Source: Gonapodya prolifera JEL478
Lineage: Eukaryota > Monoblepharomycota > Monoblepharidomycetes > Monoblepharidales > Gonapodyaceae
NCBI GenBank assembly: GCA_001574975.1
Contig: KQ965772.1
Location: 125,918 to 189,917, forward strand
Reading direction: 5' to 3'
Length of the DNA: 64,000 nucleotides
The translations under genes were made by a program, and so were the position numbers. Shown piece by piece: positions 46,820-57,540 of the stretch. A model generated the notes under the pieces. It was not told the origin of the DNA. It saw nothing but the letters and a program-made list of their open reading frames with translations, and made no database searches. The stretch's first letter is position 1. Every line of letters starts with the position of its first letter.

Positions 46820-47275
46820 TCACTTGGGCTCGTACTTCATATCAACCTTTTGCATCCGCACCCCCGTCATGCTCTCGATCCTAGCCATTTGAGCCCTGTT
46901 CGCTGCAGCTATCACTGCAACGCTGTTGTCCCTATAAGCAAAGTTTATGAATATCTTGGTCCTGCGTTCTGCAGCATCCGTCAACATTAATTTTTGGGCA
47001 TTTCCGAGCTTTCTCTGGGCTGAGCGAGTGCGACCCTTCAGTCTTCTGCTGGGAGACCAGACTTTACTCCGCAGAGAACGAGTCCTGTCCTTAGCGGTCA
47101 CCTGAGATATTTGACTCAGAGCATCGCGTGAATGGGGGGAAGGTGATGTGCAATCACGTCGTTTGCCGGAGTATCCCGAGACCAAAATAATTCCCACGTC
47201 GATTTCATGGAGATTTTTCTGAATGGAGTGCAGTTGAGAAAAATATTCGAAAGTTGATCGAACTGTTGCGATCAC
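46820..47275 (-). CDS. Orphan ORF, 151 codons
   Basis: A single open frame with a very basic middle (SPSRRLKGRTRSAQRKLGNAQKLM) and a C-terminal part that looks like folded protein (AERRTKIFINFAYRDNSVAVIAAANRAQMARIESMTGVRMQKVDMKYEPK). It recalls small mitochondrial or ribosome-associated proteins in composition, but I recognise no family. The start at 47275 follows a run of mixed sequence; an upstream exon is possible. It sits at the edge of the repeat-rich region. Confidence 0.35.
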   Translation of the reverse strand: MIATVRSTFEYFSQLHSIQKNLHEIDVGIILVSGYSGKRRDCTSPSPHSRDALSQISQVTAKDRTRSLRSKVWSPSRRLKGRTRSAQRKLGNAQKLMLTDAAERRTKIFINFAYRDNSVAVIAAANRAQMARIESMTGVRMQKVDMKYEPK

Positions 47276-48160
47276 TCACCATGGGATGATCAAAACCAAG
47301 AATTCACACGCTGTTCACTGATATTGGAAGCTCCAAAGTGCTGCGATGGAATCCTTTCAGGTGGTTTACGCCTATTTTGGAACCTCCACAGATCCCACAG
47401 AATGGATTTCCTTTGAAGTTCATTGGCAAACTATGACCAACCACAGCCGGCCTCTTAAGTTTCTGAGCAAAAACGCTCAAGGAGATACGCGCCACAGCAC
47501 TTATACCTATGGTTGAAGATAAATGGACACAACTGTATCCACTCTCCTCAGTGAAAGAACTCAACGCCTTGGTTTTCAGCTGTTGAATTTTACTTGTCAT
47601 GCAACAGAAAAAAAAAATAAAATGTGGACAATTGACATAAACAAACAATTCTGCGTAACCTTTGCATACACTGTGTACCGAAGAACCAAACAATCATAAT
47701 TATAACGTGAAGACGAAGCGCTCTGCCTTAGTGAAATGTGTTTTAATTGAACAAACAACAATTAAAATACAATAATTGTCGACGGGCAGATTGAGGATAT
47801 GTAGTAATGGTTGACACAAGAAACTGTGGTCGGGCCTCCAGTTGAGAGAGGCCTTGGCGCAACCACAGCACTCATTTTCGAGTTGCTCTGGATATCAATA
47901 GACTAGGTCGCCTCGTACTGCACCTCCGAAATCAGTTGAAAACAAGTCCAACGAAGCTCCCAACTGGCGACCCCCATCCATCGAGTCCCAAAACCCCCAC
48001 AGAAGAAACGCGACGTCGTATTGTCATCTACTACCATGTCACTTTGTGATTTCCACAAACTTATTTCCGAAGTTTCTTCATATGGGGTTTTCCGTCATTA
48101 TTTGTGCAGCCACACTTAGGCTGCCCTCACCCAAGTTTTCCCGAAAGAAAATACCCAGAT
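47276..48160. other. AT-rich intergenic region
   Basis: No gene is recognisable. The stretch contains A/T-rich tracts (47600-47780) and then more mixed sequence leading to the MLKL-like segment. An acceptor-like TTATTTGTGCAG near 48108 hints that an exon upstream of the MLKL-like gene may exist here. Confidence 0.35.
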
Positions 48161-48720
48161 ATGCAGGCCAAAGCTGGGCCTTTCAAAGCCGTCACCCCAG
48201 CGCGCGTTGAAAACCTCGTCAAGGGCGTCGCGGGAGTGCTGGACGTCGCAGCAAGCTCACCTCCATCCCGGTGTTTGGAGCATGTGCCGAGGCACTTCAA
48301 GCCGTGTACACGATAGCCAAGGACTTCAAAGACAACAAGGAACTCGTTGCTCGGCTGGCAAACTGCTGCGCTCTTCTAGTGAAAGCGATCGCCGACAGGA
48401 TGCAGAGGGAAAATGGTCTCAGGGAACCGCTTAGAACCCTCGCGCTAATTTTTACTGAGTACGCGGTCCTTGGAACGCTTCGGTTCTAATGAAGCTGTCT
48501 TGTGCTCATCACCACCCGGTTCTGCGCAGGTTCTTAAAGGAAATCGCTCACTATCTGGAGACTGTTAAGGGCAAACCAAAGTGGGCCTGTGTACTCAACA
48601 GCAGCCGCACGCAGAAGGAACTCAAAGAGCTTGGTAACAGACTCCAGAGTATGGTAAACAATTTCTCGGTACGTGCGATTGTCATCTCCATTCCTGTGAC
48701 GGTACTGTCAATGGTAAGTA
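48161..48720 (+). pseudogene. Truncated gene with MLKL/HeLo-like four-helix domain (broken)
   Basis: The translation shows the helical pattern VENLVKGVAGVLDVAA, IPVFGACAEALQAVYTIAKDFKDNKELVARLANCCALLVKAI, and KELKELGNRLQSMVNNFS. It closely resembles the N-terminal four-helix bundle found on many fungal NACHT and kinase proteins and on MLKL, where it attacks membranes in programmed cell death. Only this header domain is present; no NACHT, kinase or repeat domain follows before the transposon island begins at 49153. It looks broken, with about one or two breaks plus loss of everything downstream. It was probably the N-terminus of an NLR-like heterokaryon-incompatibility or defence protein; that is inference. 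Confidence 0.55.
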
Positions 48721-48764
48721 TGAACGAGTGGTAGAAGTGGGTAGAGTGTGATGTATTGTAGTGT

Positions 48765-49152
48765 TTGTCTGTGTATGCTACCCAAGTACGGCTTATATAT
48801 TGTGCAACGCCGAGGCAGCGTCCTGCCTCAGGGAACGCCCACGCCCACGGCGTAACAACCCTGTCGGACCGCCAGCGTTGGCGCAGGCAGCCCGCTGCAG
48901 CGACCCTGTCCCTCATGGTGGTGTCAATGCCGCGACACCCCCCACCTCCAAAAGGCGGGCGCCCACGCAAGCCCATGAGAGAAAAAAAAAATTACTCTCG
49001 GTTGAATGGAAAAATTAAAACCATTCGATCACAGTGGTGGGAAAAAATGAAACCACCCAGCGTCAACACGCAACAATGGAAGGAGAAATTTTTAAACCTT
49101 CCCAAGAGGCAACACAGAAACCACAAGGAAAATATGAAACCTCTATCACAAT
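48765..49152 (+). other. Basic ORF fragment cut by the Harbinger end
   Basis: An open frame of about 129 codons with an AT-hook-like GRPRKP and a run of Trp/Lys-rich sequence (IKTIRSQWWEKMKPP, WKEKFLNLPKRQ). Its stop codon is formed where the Harbinger terminal inverted repeat begins at 49153, so it was probably longer before that insertion. Family unknown; likely part of an older mobile element. Confidence 0.35.
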
Positions 49153-49659
49153 AGAGACGTTGCGCAAAGTTTTATTTTCACAATTTTGACGCACACAAGA
49201 AAAGTGGCAGCGGGAATAAATTGTGCATTTCCACAAACGCGGGGGTCGATTTGTGAGTTCGCACAATCATCGATTTCCTTGCGGAAATGGCAACGGAAAT
49301 TCGCGATTTTCGGATATTTGTCAGGTGAGTCACAGTTGGCAATTCTCATTGGTCCAGTTTTGCCATGCTGACCGTCATCTGTCACCTGCAAACATGGTGT
49401 CCAATTGGGCTCACTGGAACCTATTGGACATCTGTTTCACGCCAGAACGCCATCAATTACATTTGTTTTGCTATTACTGGTGCCAGGGCTTGCTGCGTGC
49501 AAGAAATCAGGATGGACAAGGCTGGGGATGGTTTCGACAATGATTTGAGTGGTGAGCCCATGTGATCCTGATTTCCCATATTGAAATGGATGGATTGATG
49601 ATTGCTGATTGTTCTGGGTGTCTCTTACACTCTGTTGTGGATGCTACCAACCCACAGAC

Positions 49660-50970
49660 ACCCCTTCAACTGTCGAACCCAACAAACCATCACCAGTCCC
49701 GAAAGGCCTCCCCACGCGCCGCAGACGCCTGCCAAAAACCTCTACAACATTGATTTTGGCCTTGCCCATGTCTGCACCTGCGCCGTTTGTGCTCTTTACC
49801 AGGGAGAAGCACCCAGAGGTAAAAGCAGCATTTCCGGATCTGAGCTTTGCTATGATCCCGGTGACAATTGGAAACATGTGGAAGGCGCTTTCCAATGAAG
49901 AGAAGCAGGTGAGCAAGTTGTTTTTGGTAACAATTTTCCTGTAGAAAGGTTGTGAAGTTGTGTTTCATGTCAGGTGTACATTGACTGATCTGCTGCACTT
50001 GCCAAAGCCTCTAGGCTCACGTCTACTCCTTGCCCATCTTGCAGAACACAAGTTAAGCAACAGCCCGCAACAACAAAGGCTTCTAAGTCAGGGAAGGCGC
50101 CCGGGGTGTACTGTTCATGGGACGATGACAAGTACGTTGTGTTAATGCGCCACACCAGCATCATTCATCTGTACAAGATCAACAACAAGGGTGAGACAAA
50201 ACCGGGAAAGTGGATGGCGGTTGCGGAGGCAATGATACAGGAGGACCCTGTTGCTTACAGTGGGGTCACCTACATCAATGCTGACCACAACGTAGCAAAC
50301 CTGTAAAGGTGTGGGAGCAGACTGGAACCTTGTGGGAGAAGCGCATGGGGGAGGACAAGGAGGAAACTACGCTGGATGCGCTTGTGGCCACGTATGCAAG
50401 AGATGTGAGTGACAGTGTAAGGTTGTGTTTGTACCTCACCCATCGTGGTCCTTTTCTTCCAGCGCACCAGGTACAAAATGGAAAGCGCTGAGGAAAAGGA
50501 GAACAGGTGTGCTGAGGCAGAGAAGGACATGCTGATTGCTGCCTGTGGGTGTGTTTTGTGTTTGTGCTAATTTGTTCTGCCACTCATTCTATCTCACTAG
50601 GCTTACGCAAAGACGCAACAGAAACCCTCTCCAAGAAGAGGGTGCTTGAGGACAAGGATTGGAACACCACAGATGGACAGGATGAGGGCAGTGTCCCAAG
50701 GAAGCGGGGGAAGCCCGTAGCAGCCTGAAGGTAATTGCCAACATGCTCCGCGTGGACAAAAAGCAAGCTGAAGGCATGCTTGAAGTTGCGCAAGAGTTGG
50801 AGGATAGGAAGTGGAAGGCGCTGGAGTTGAAGGAGCGTGAGTTGGAGGTGCGGGAGATGGAAGCGAAGAATATGAGGGACATGATTATGACTATGTTTAA
50901 AGAGTTAATGGATATTGCGAAGAAAAATTTATTCCGGTTTCAAGTATTCCTCAAGTGTCGGGGGGGTTAG
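49660..50970 (+). CDS. Harbinger accessory protein: HMG box plus Myb/SANT-like domain
   Basis: The first part encodes an HMG-box-like segment (MSAPAPFVLFTREKHPEVKAAFPDLSFAMIPVTIGNMWKALSNEEKQ). After an intron (about 49910-50045) comes a Myb/SANT-like trihelix (YCSWDDDKYVVLMRHTSIIHLYK...GKWMAVAEAM). It is followed by KVWEQTGTLWEKRMGEDKEETTLDALVATYARD, and finally a charged coiled coil (MLEVAQELEDRKWKALELKERELEVREMEAKN). In Harbinger elements the Myb-like partner carries the transposase into the nucleus and onto the ends. The added HMG box is unusual to my knowledge. The frame is interrupted in two or three places outside introns, so this copy is probably inactive. Confidence 0.6.
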
Positions 50971-53900
50971 TCCAAACCACTCACCTGTCTGACTCCCATA
51001 CAAACAAGTATGAGCATTTGTCAAAAGTATGCCTATACTATAGTACGACCCTACAGGAGAAAGCTCTACCCTCAGATTCCTAAAGTAATTCAGGAATGCA
51101 AAGAGTGTGGCTGGCTTCTCCCATGCCCATTCAATAGACACACGCACAGCACTGTTCCTTGAGTTAAACTCCTGCTGTGCATCACTTAAATGCACCAGCT
51201 TCCATGGACCTGCCAAGTGTCCGTTGACTGCGAGGTAAGCAGGGTCCCCATACACCTGGTAAGGTTCGTGGGCTGGTCCAAATGCTGCCAAAAGCATGTC
51301 AAAAGCCATTACAACACGTAGTAAAATGAGCACATACCATGAAGGGCAAGAAGCTTGTTTAGTCCGCTTTTCTGGAAGATGGAAAGGTCATGGTCTGGAC
51401 CAAGAAATGGTCCCACCATAGGGTTGCGGACGTCCAGTCCGGTCCAGTCCTGACCCCTTTCAAGCCGGACCGAGCCAGTCCTTGTGGGGATTGGTCCGGA
51501 CCATGGACTGGACCGTCTCTGGACCAGACCGGAATGGACCGGACCGGAGGTGTAAAGTTTGGAAATCAAAGTATTCTTTTTACAGTTCGGCATACATATC
51601 TAGCTAAGCTACTAAAGATGATGAATTAGTATTGCGGAAGGCCTGCTACACAACCTAGGTGAGCTGCACAAGCCTGTAAACTGCAGGAACGTGTATATAT
51701 GATCAGATGTACATAGCAAGACGTAATGTGCATAGAACTCACCTGCAGGAACGTGATGCCAAACTTAGGGCACGTCCTGCAGGTGTGCACATCTAAACCC
51801 GCGGCCACAGTAGTGGCACAGCAGCTAATACCCAACACTCATACTACACTATATACTCCACGTTAGTGGATGTCAGTGTGACAAGGCCCACCACCAGCCC
51901 CCTCCATACAATGATGAAGGTCCCACTGCATGTAGAATTTTGTAGACAAAGAATACTACTCACTCAACACTCTAAACCTTCTCCGGCACATCCACCACCA
52001 ACATGCTTGAAAGAATCATTGTTTCTCGGATACTGTCCTTGTTGAGCCTGTTCCGCTGCTCTGTCACCATGTCACCAGCCTCCGAGAAGAGACGTTTGCA
52101 ATCTACACTTGTTGCTGCAATTCCCAAATAGTCCCGAGCCATTCGAGCCAAAGTTGGGAAGATAACTGAACCAATTGTGTGGGGAAAAACTTGTGAGATA
52201 ATAATCAATATATTACAAAAAGTCGGACACTCACTTTCCACCACTTGAGCACGCCAGTAGTTGCATTCACCACCTCTAACTCCAAATACCGTGTCAGCTC
52301 ATCCGTTTTGTCCAACCTTCTTTGCAAAGGAGCTCGCTCCTCAGCAGTGGGCTTTGAAAAAAGAAGATTATCGTAAAAGGCACTGGAGGAATTGGATGGT
52401 AATTGTTCTTGGGCAGGGACCACCTCGACAAAAATGGCTGTTTTATAGGCTCGATCATAGATGGCTCGGACCATGGACCTTTTGCATTAGAAATACTTGA
52501 GGTGAACATAACTTGAACAATGTAACGTACACCTACAAATAATTTTCAATCTGAACCTCCGACCAAGTGAGATTCCTCAAAATGTTTGTTTTTAGGCAAG
52601 GATCTAGAACTGCAGAAATATTGTTAGAGAGGTGCAAAAATGCATGTTAACGACTTACCTGTTGCAATTGCAAAAGCAGGAACTTTAAGCGAAATCGTAT
52701 AGTATTGCACGATCTTTTCCAGTCCTACTTGTGCTGCCTTTGCCTTCCATTTTCTGACCTTCTCAGATCTGATTGTTGTATTGTTAGGAACATTGCAGAG
52801 CCTTGGGAGGTAATTGACTCAAGTGACTGGATGAGGCCATTGAACCGAGGAACCACAAAGGAGAGTGTCGGCATTTTTTCAGCGAGCATTGGATCCATGA
52901 GTACTTTGAAAGGCTCAAGGACTTCAACAACAGAATCAATCTGAAGTGTGAAATCAGAAAGAGCATCTCAGAACTATAATGCTAAGAACAAAAACCACTT
53001 ACAATTATCCATTCATCCTTGGAGACATCATATTTCATGTATGGCTTGCGTTCAAAGAACTTCTCTAGGGCCTAAAACACAATATAACGTACAAAGGTTG
53101 CGTTGATGATGAACAACCTTAATAGCACTTACCGGTTGTTGTTCCTTAAGCCTTTGCAGCATATTGAGGGTGCTGTTCCACCTAGTGCGCACTCATTAAT
53201 GAGCTTAACATACTTGAAGTTGGGATCGGTGACTTTGTTGCAACATGACCGGTAGACATCGTGTGCTTTCGAGGACTTGTTAATAAAGCTGACAAGGCGC
53301 TTAATCTGGGGCGAAGCAAAAAATGGTAACATTAGACAGGTAGAAAATGTACACAAACTTACTCGATCATAAAGAGACAATTTCTTCAAAACGTCCTCAT
53401 TGATATCCCTTCCATCGGTGTAGTCACGGCCAACCACTGATCCACTTCCAGACTGATCCCTGGGATCTTTCTTGAGCACGCCAATTGCTGCTTGAGTGCC
53501 AAGGTTGAGTACATGGGCAAAACATCAAATCCATGTGGTTGCGGGTGAAAATGCATGAGGGACGCTTTTCTCGTTGCTGTTGTAAAACGCCTGTACCAGA
53601 GTTTTGTTGTTGCCTGCGTTGTCTGAACAAATGGCAAGTATCTGCTTGGTTGGATGTTCGTCAGCTCCTGCAAAATAAACAACACACATTCCATACCTTG
53701 TTTGTGAGTCCAAAGTTCTCAAGAACTTCTGAAAGGGTATCTGCCATGTTTTCTCCAGTGTGCTCCCCCTCCAGACGTTTGAATCCAATTGTCAGAGTCG
53801 CAACCTTCCAATACTTTGTAATCCAGCGGACAACAATCCCAAGGAAAGGAAGGCCATTGGACGAGGTCCACGTGTCAAGGGCAACAGAAACTTTACTTGA

Positions 53901-55555
53901 AAGCGCCTACATATTAATTTGGAAGGCAAGACATGAAAAATCATTGGCGCAACAAAACAACTCACTGTGAAATATATCTTCCAAGCAGCCAACTTGTCAC
54001 AAAGCAACCGCCCTATATCATCTCTTAATGCATCCCTGCTAAACAGTGCAACATCAGGTTTCAATATACGAAAAGCAGTTCGCAAATGTCGGTTATCGAT
54101 TGTGCTGAATGGGAGGCATGCAAGAATGATCCACGTTACAATAGCAGATCTCCAAACACTTGCAGTGTAAGCCTTAGAGGGCAAATATAACATTAATCAT
54201 GTTAGAGTATGCAACAGCAAGGTGAGCTCTTACCGGTATAACGTTTTTGAGATGCAAATCCAGCGTCGTCTGGCTCTCATCATCCAGCTCCCCTCCGTAA
54301 CTCTTCNNNNNNNNNNNNNNNNNNNNNNNNNNNNNNNNNNNNNNNNNNNNNNNNNNNNNNNNNNNNNNNNNNNNNNNNNNNNNNNNNNNNNNNNNNNNNN
54401 NNNNNNNNNNNNNNNNNNNNCTGGATGGTGTTGTCGGTGAAACTGGAGACTCAAGTCGTGTTACGGATGTAGAGGAGTTCACTGCCTCAATGTCCTCATC
54501 AATGGCACTTCCAAAGTCAAAGTTTGCTTCGTCTGCATGGGTTGAGTGCCAATCTTGGGATGACATGACAATTGTGAAACGTTTGCAAATCAGGTATGAC
54601 CACGGTCAAGTTGCCAGAAATATCAGGAACATTTAATTCACCATACATTCAGTGGCAAATACCGAGTATTTATGTAACATGTTCCTATGGACTGATTTGG
54701 ACCGCGGTCCATTCCTTCAACTGTCGAGCCGGACCAGGTTGGTCCACTGGGCGCTTGGGCTGGACTGTGGACCGGACCGACTTCGGTCCAAGGTCGGTCC
54801 GGACCGTCCGCAACGCTTTCCTGCCAGGTGGATGATGATTCCATCCGGTGACACCACACCCTGATACTTGAGGCAATGCTGCCTCTTATGCCCACTGTAG
54901 TACTTCCTTTGATGGTGCGTTGGCCGCAATATCCTGCAGTCCATGCCATCAATGAATCCAAAGACAGAAACAAGAGGTGAACCGGCGTTATGAATTGCCC
55001 CACAAAACTGCTTCAGCAGCTGTGGCGTCAGCCGGTCTGCATCCCATTTCAAAATCTCTGCATACTGGTCCTTCAGATCACCAACAAGATATGACACAAT
55101 CCGCGACAGTTCACCAGGGGAGCAACCAAATGTTGGCGAGAGGTCTGAGAGGCGATTTGGGAACGCCAGCCGCTTCAGAAGCACACAGAGCACCTCCACA
55201 CGAAGAAACTTATGGCGTTCTTCCAGAACGATCACCCCGGGGAGCTCCAGAGCTGTCCAGAGACGGAGAATGTCGTCCTTTTTCAAACTGTGCTCGACTA
55301 GTTTGAGCACCAATCCTGTCCGCCCAAGCAACAATTCCCACCAGAACTCACCGAAAATTAAGATAAGCAGTCTGCGTTCAACATGGCATTCAAATTGAGC
55401 CTCGCATCCAGGTAGAATGGCCTCTCCAGTGGTATCATCCGCTCCAGCTGGGAGAGGAGGATCAACACCGCCATACACTGGCGCCTCCTATTTGATTGCA
55501 TTGCAGCACGTGTCCCCGCATCAGAATCAGACGAGTCAGATGAATTGTCTTGCAT
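50929..55555 (-). CDS. Harbinger DDE transposase, split by hAT insertion
   Basis: The part right of the hAT begins MQDNSSDSSDSDAGTRAAMQ at 55555 and continues through LGRTGLVLKLVEHSLKKDDILRLW, a helix-turn-helix-like FGCSPGELSRIVSYLVGDLKDQYAEIL, and GFIDGMDCRILRP (first catalytic Asp) to SPDGIIIHLAG at 54827. The rest lies left of the hAT: PFLGPDHDLSIFQKSGL (51418 downward), then YGDPAYLAVNGHL (second Asp) and VRVSIEWAWEKPATLFAFLNYF (Glu), ending LEEYLKPE at 50929. The interrupted codons meet exactly once the hAT and one duplicated 8-mer are ignored. There is also a frame change near 55375. The family is DDE_Tnp_4 (PIF/Harbinger); the enzyme cuts and pastes DNA. Confidence 0.82.
51645..51870 (+). 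repeat. Dispersed repeat, copy 1
   Basis: About 225 nt beginning GCTACACAACCTAGGTGAGC and ending near GGATGTCA, very similar to 58650-58862 in the same orientation (roughly four fifths identical by eye). It contains a hairpin made of CCTGCAGGAACGTG and CACGTCCTGCAGG. It lies inside the hAT beyond its coding end. Confidence 0.65.
51972..54566 (-). CDS. hAT-family transposase
   Basis: Reading from 54566 (MSSQDWHSTHADEANFDFG) through the gap, the exons show NRHLRTAFRILKPDVALFSRDALRDDI and VSVALDTWTSSNGLPFLGIVVRWI. These are followed by LTIGFKRLEGEHTGENMADTLSEVLENFGL, ICSDNAGNNKTLVQAF, and at the C-terminus the hAT dimerisation motif (FPTLARMARDYLGIAATS..CKRLFSEAGDMV). These are the hallmark blocks of hAT transposases (RNase H-like core and C-terminal hAT domain). 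Introns are short. The sequence gap at 54307-54420 hides part of the N-terminal region, where the BED zinc finger would be. Whether the copy is still active cannot be told. Confidence 0.8.
54307..54420. other. Assembly gap (114 N)
   Basis: Unknown bases within the 5' part of the hAT transposase gene. The true length may differ from 114. Confidence 0.99.
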
Positions 55556-55899
55556 GGTTTGGTGTGCGCCGGATTTGTGTGTTATGGGCTGGCGCAAGGT
55601 GCGGGCTTGAATTTCATTTTCCAAATTACAATTGTGAAAATAAAATGTGCTGCGCAACCTCTCTGATGGAGAGAAAAGCCAAGAAAACTACTCCATCCAC
55701 AATCGCGACTGGTTAGATTACTGTCTTGTAATCCACACCGGTGCCAACACAGTTGATACTGGCTTAATGCCATATTCCCTTCTGGACCTTGAAACAGTCT
55801 TTTCATGCTGCTCTGGCTTGGTGCTTGCAGCTTCTTTCTGTTTCTTTGCATTCAAGGCTTGCTTCTGCTTTGCTTTACGAGCCTTCTTGCCCAATTTTA

Positions 55900-56450
55900 G
55901 CTTAAACATAAATTGTCAAATGGTTGAGACGCTTGAAAGTCAAAGGGACGTAACAGCCCCTGGTTCTTTGGCTGATTTTGTTTTCTTGATTGGCATGTTA
56001 GGCACTTGTGATCTACGTAATCTTGGACATCTCAAGCCATTCTGTACCAATAGAATCTACCAACCATCGCTTTCAGCATGGACGTTGAACCTGCGTGAGC
56101 ACCTGTGGGATTGTTGTGATGCATTTGTAGCACCTCTTCCCTTTGTGCTTTTGGAACAACTACTTGTGTTGCATCAGAAACTTTTGATAGAAAGGATCAA
56201 CGTTTCTTGTCTCTCCAAACACACACAATTGTCTGTACAAGTAGCCCTTTTTCAACTGCCATAATGTTGCAACAGCGTAGCAGAGGAAATTGTGGTCATG
56301 AATTAATCTACAAAAGAGATGGTGAAAGTGCATCACTGCAAATAGCAAGGTCAAAAAACTCACTTGGCAAATACCTTTGATGCATCTTCAGCAGACTGCG
56401 TCTCGAGACCAATGAGGTGGTTATCAAGTGCAGAATGCAGGGAGGTATCA
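55900..56450 (-). mobile_element. Broken integrase-type fragment (Ty3/Gypsy-like)
   Basis: The minus strand encodes a His/Cys zinc-binding segment of the integrase H2C2 type, a part found in Ty3/Gypsy retrotransposons and also in Ginger DNA elements. Only this small piece of the polyprotein is recognisable; no reverse transcriptase, no terminal repeats and no capsid region are seen. It is a fossil with at least a few breaks, and it abuts the right end of the Harbinger element. Confidence 0.5.
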
Positions 56451-56596
56451 AACACCCACGATGTGCACCTCTGTCACGTTTTTTACACCCCCCACCCTGT
56501 AAATTGCTCCACCCACCCCTTAAATTGATGCAAGATGCACCTGTGAAATGATGTAAGGCTACCACAATCAGTTGACCAATTTGGATATATGTGTAT

Positions 56597-57049
56597 TCAG
56601 AAAGTTAGCAAATCTAGTCTAGGTTTACCCCAGGAGTCCCGTTCTGCACATTGGGGATAGACAGTTCTAAGGAATACATACATATCCTCTCTCCACCATT
56701 TCCGAAAATCAAAAGGACACATAGGGAGAGGTATCTGCGCACCTTCAAAAATATGGCAGAACAGTGATGGGTACCTCATAATGAACAGCAATGTAACACA
56801 GGAAAATAATCCATAGCTATGTCCATCTCCCTGGTTCCAAAACATAGTCCAAATGCAATTTCTAGGCAACAGTGCTATTGCCAACATGAGAAGGTGGTTT
56901 AATGCATTGCAACATGGCTCCAAGTCGGCATTGTAGTGGTGGGGATTGGCACTCCTATCCAGTGCATGTCTGCCCTTGTCCATCACAATAAAATACCAGT
57001 GGAAATTTCTCTTGTTGACCATGAAAAAGTGATAGTCTTGGAGATCCAT
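56597..57049 (-). pseudogene. Ulp1/C48-like cysteine protease domain, decayed
   Basis: The frame reads NKRNFHWYFIVMDKGRHALDRSANP, then CNALNHLLMLAIALL and WNQGDGHSYGLFSCVTLLFIMRYPSLF. This follows the Ulp1 pattern HW..iv.D, then W..Q.D..DCG.F. The His-Trp pair and the oxyanion Gln position are recognisable, but the expected catalytic Cys is Ser in SYGLF. Such domains are common passengers of fungal DNA transposons. As read, it should not cleave SUMO. Confidence 0.5.
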
Positions 57050-57086
57050 TTACAACTTGGCAACAATCTAGGAACATCAAAACAGG

Positions 57087-57466
57087 CCTGCTCCATCACA
57101 GAGCAGACCTCTTTTTCATCCTTTAACCACCAACCAAAAAAAAACAATTCAAAATTGCATTACCTTAATCTTTGAGATGGGGCTGCTCCGTAACGGAGCG
57201 GGGGCATTTTAGAGTGGTGATAATAGTTGGTTTGGTGGGTGATCTTGGAAGGTGAAAAGAGGCTTGCTCCGGACCAGAGTGACCCACTTTTTGGTCCTAC
57301 ATCCATGAACAAAAAACCACTCTACAGTACAGTAAAATACTATATGAAATGAGGGCTGCTCCATGACGGAGCGGGGATTCTTTAGAGTGGCTGGAATGGG
57401 GAAAATAGTTGGTTTGGGAGACAATCTCTAAAGGTGAGATCTGGCTTGCTCCGTTACGGAGCGGCG
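57087..57466. repeat. Array of five palindromic GCTCCGT/ACGGAGC sites
   Basis: Five sites at about 57087-57109, 57181-57202, 57261-57283, 57353-57376 and 57443-57466 share GCTGCTCC..GGAGCGG. The second and fifth are exact 15-nt palindromes (GCTCCGTAACGGAGC, GCTCCGTTACGGAGC), the fourth is nearly so, and the first and third are degenerate. Spacing is 80-95 nt. Sites two-three and four-five are parts of a larger tandem duplication of about 175 nt that also repeats ATAGTTGGTTTGG. Confidence 0.75.
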
Positions 57467-57540
57467 GATTCTTTGGTTCTGATTCTGCCTCTGTTAAATA
57501 CTCAAAACATGCCTCAATTTCAATCATCAACCAATGGAAG

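Larger units (their letters stand above)
51419..54818 (-). mobile_element. hAT DNA transposon nested in the Harbinger transposase
   Basis: The ends are inverted repeats: TAGGGTTGCGGACGTCC at 51419 and, reversed, AAGCGTTGCGGACGGTCC at 54818. Both are followed inside by clusters of GGACC/GGTCC motifs, as in subterminal transposase sites. The flanking 8-mers TCCCACCA (51411-51418) and TCCTGCCA (54819-54826) agree at six of eight positions, as expected for an aged hAT target duplication. The element is 3.4 kb and holds one transposase gene. A run of 114 N (54307-54420) is an assembly gap within it. Confidence 0.85.
49153..55664 (-). mobile_element. PIF/Harbinger DNA transposon with nested hAT
   Basis: The two ends are long imperfect inverted repeats: AGAGACGTTGCGCAAAG..TTTTATTTTCACAATT at 49153 and, reversed, AGAGAGGTTGCGCAGCACA..TTTTATTTTCACAATT at 55664. 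Between them lie the two genes typical of Harbinger elements, a DDE transposase on the minus strand and a Myb/SANT-type partner on the plus strand. Removing the nested hAT leaves an element of about 3.1 kb. A 3-bp target duplication is not obvious at the ends, so either the exact termini are off by a base or the flanks have drifted. Confidence 0.8.

Noticed and set aside
54222-54566. ORFs spanning the run of N
   Set aside because: The apparent continuity is only an artefact of reading through unknown bases.
57087-57466. CRISPR-like reading of the spaced palindromes
   Set aside because: The genome is eukaryotic, the sites are unequal, and the spacing sequence is itself partly duplicated rather than unique.
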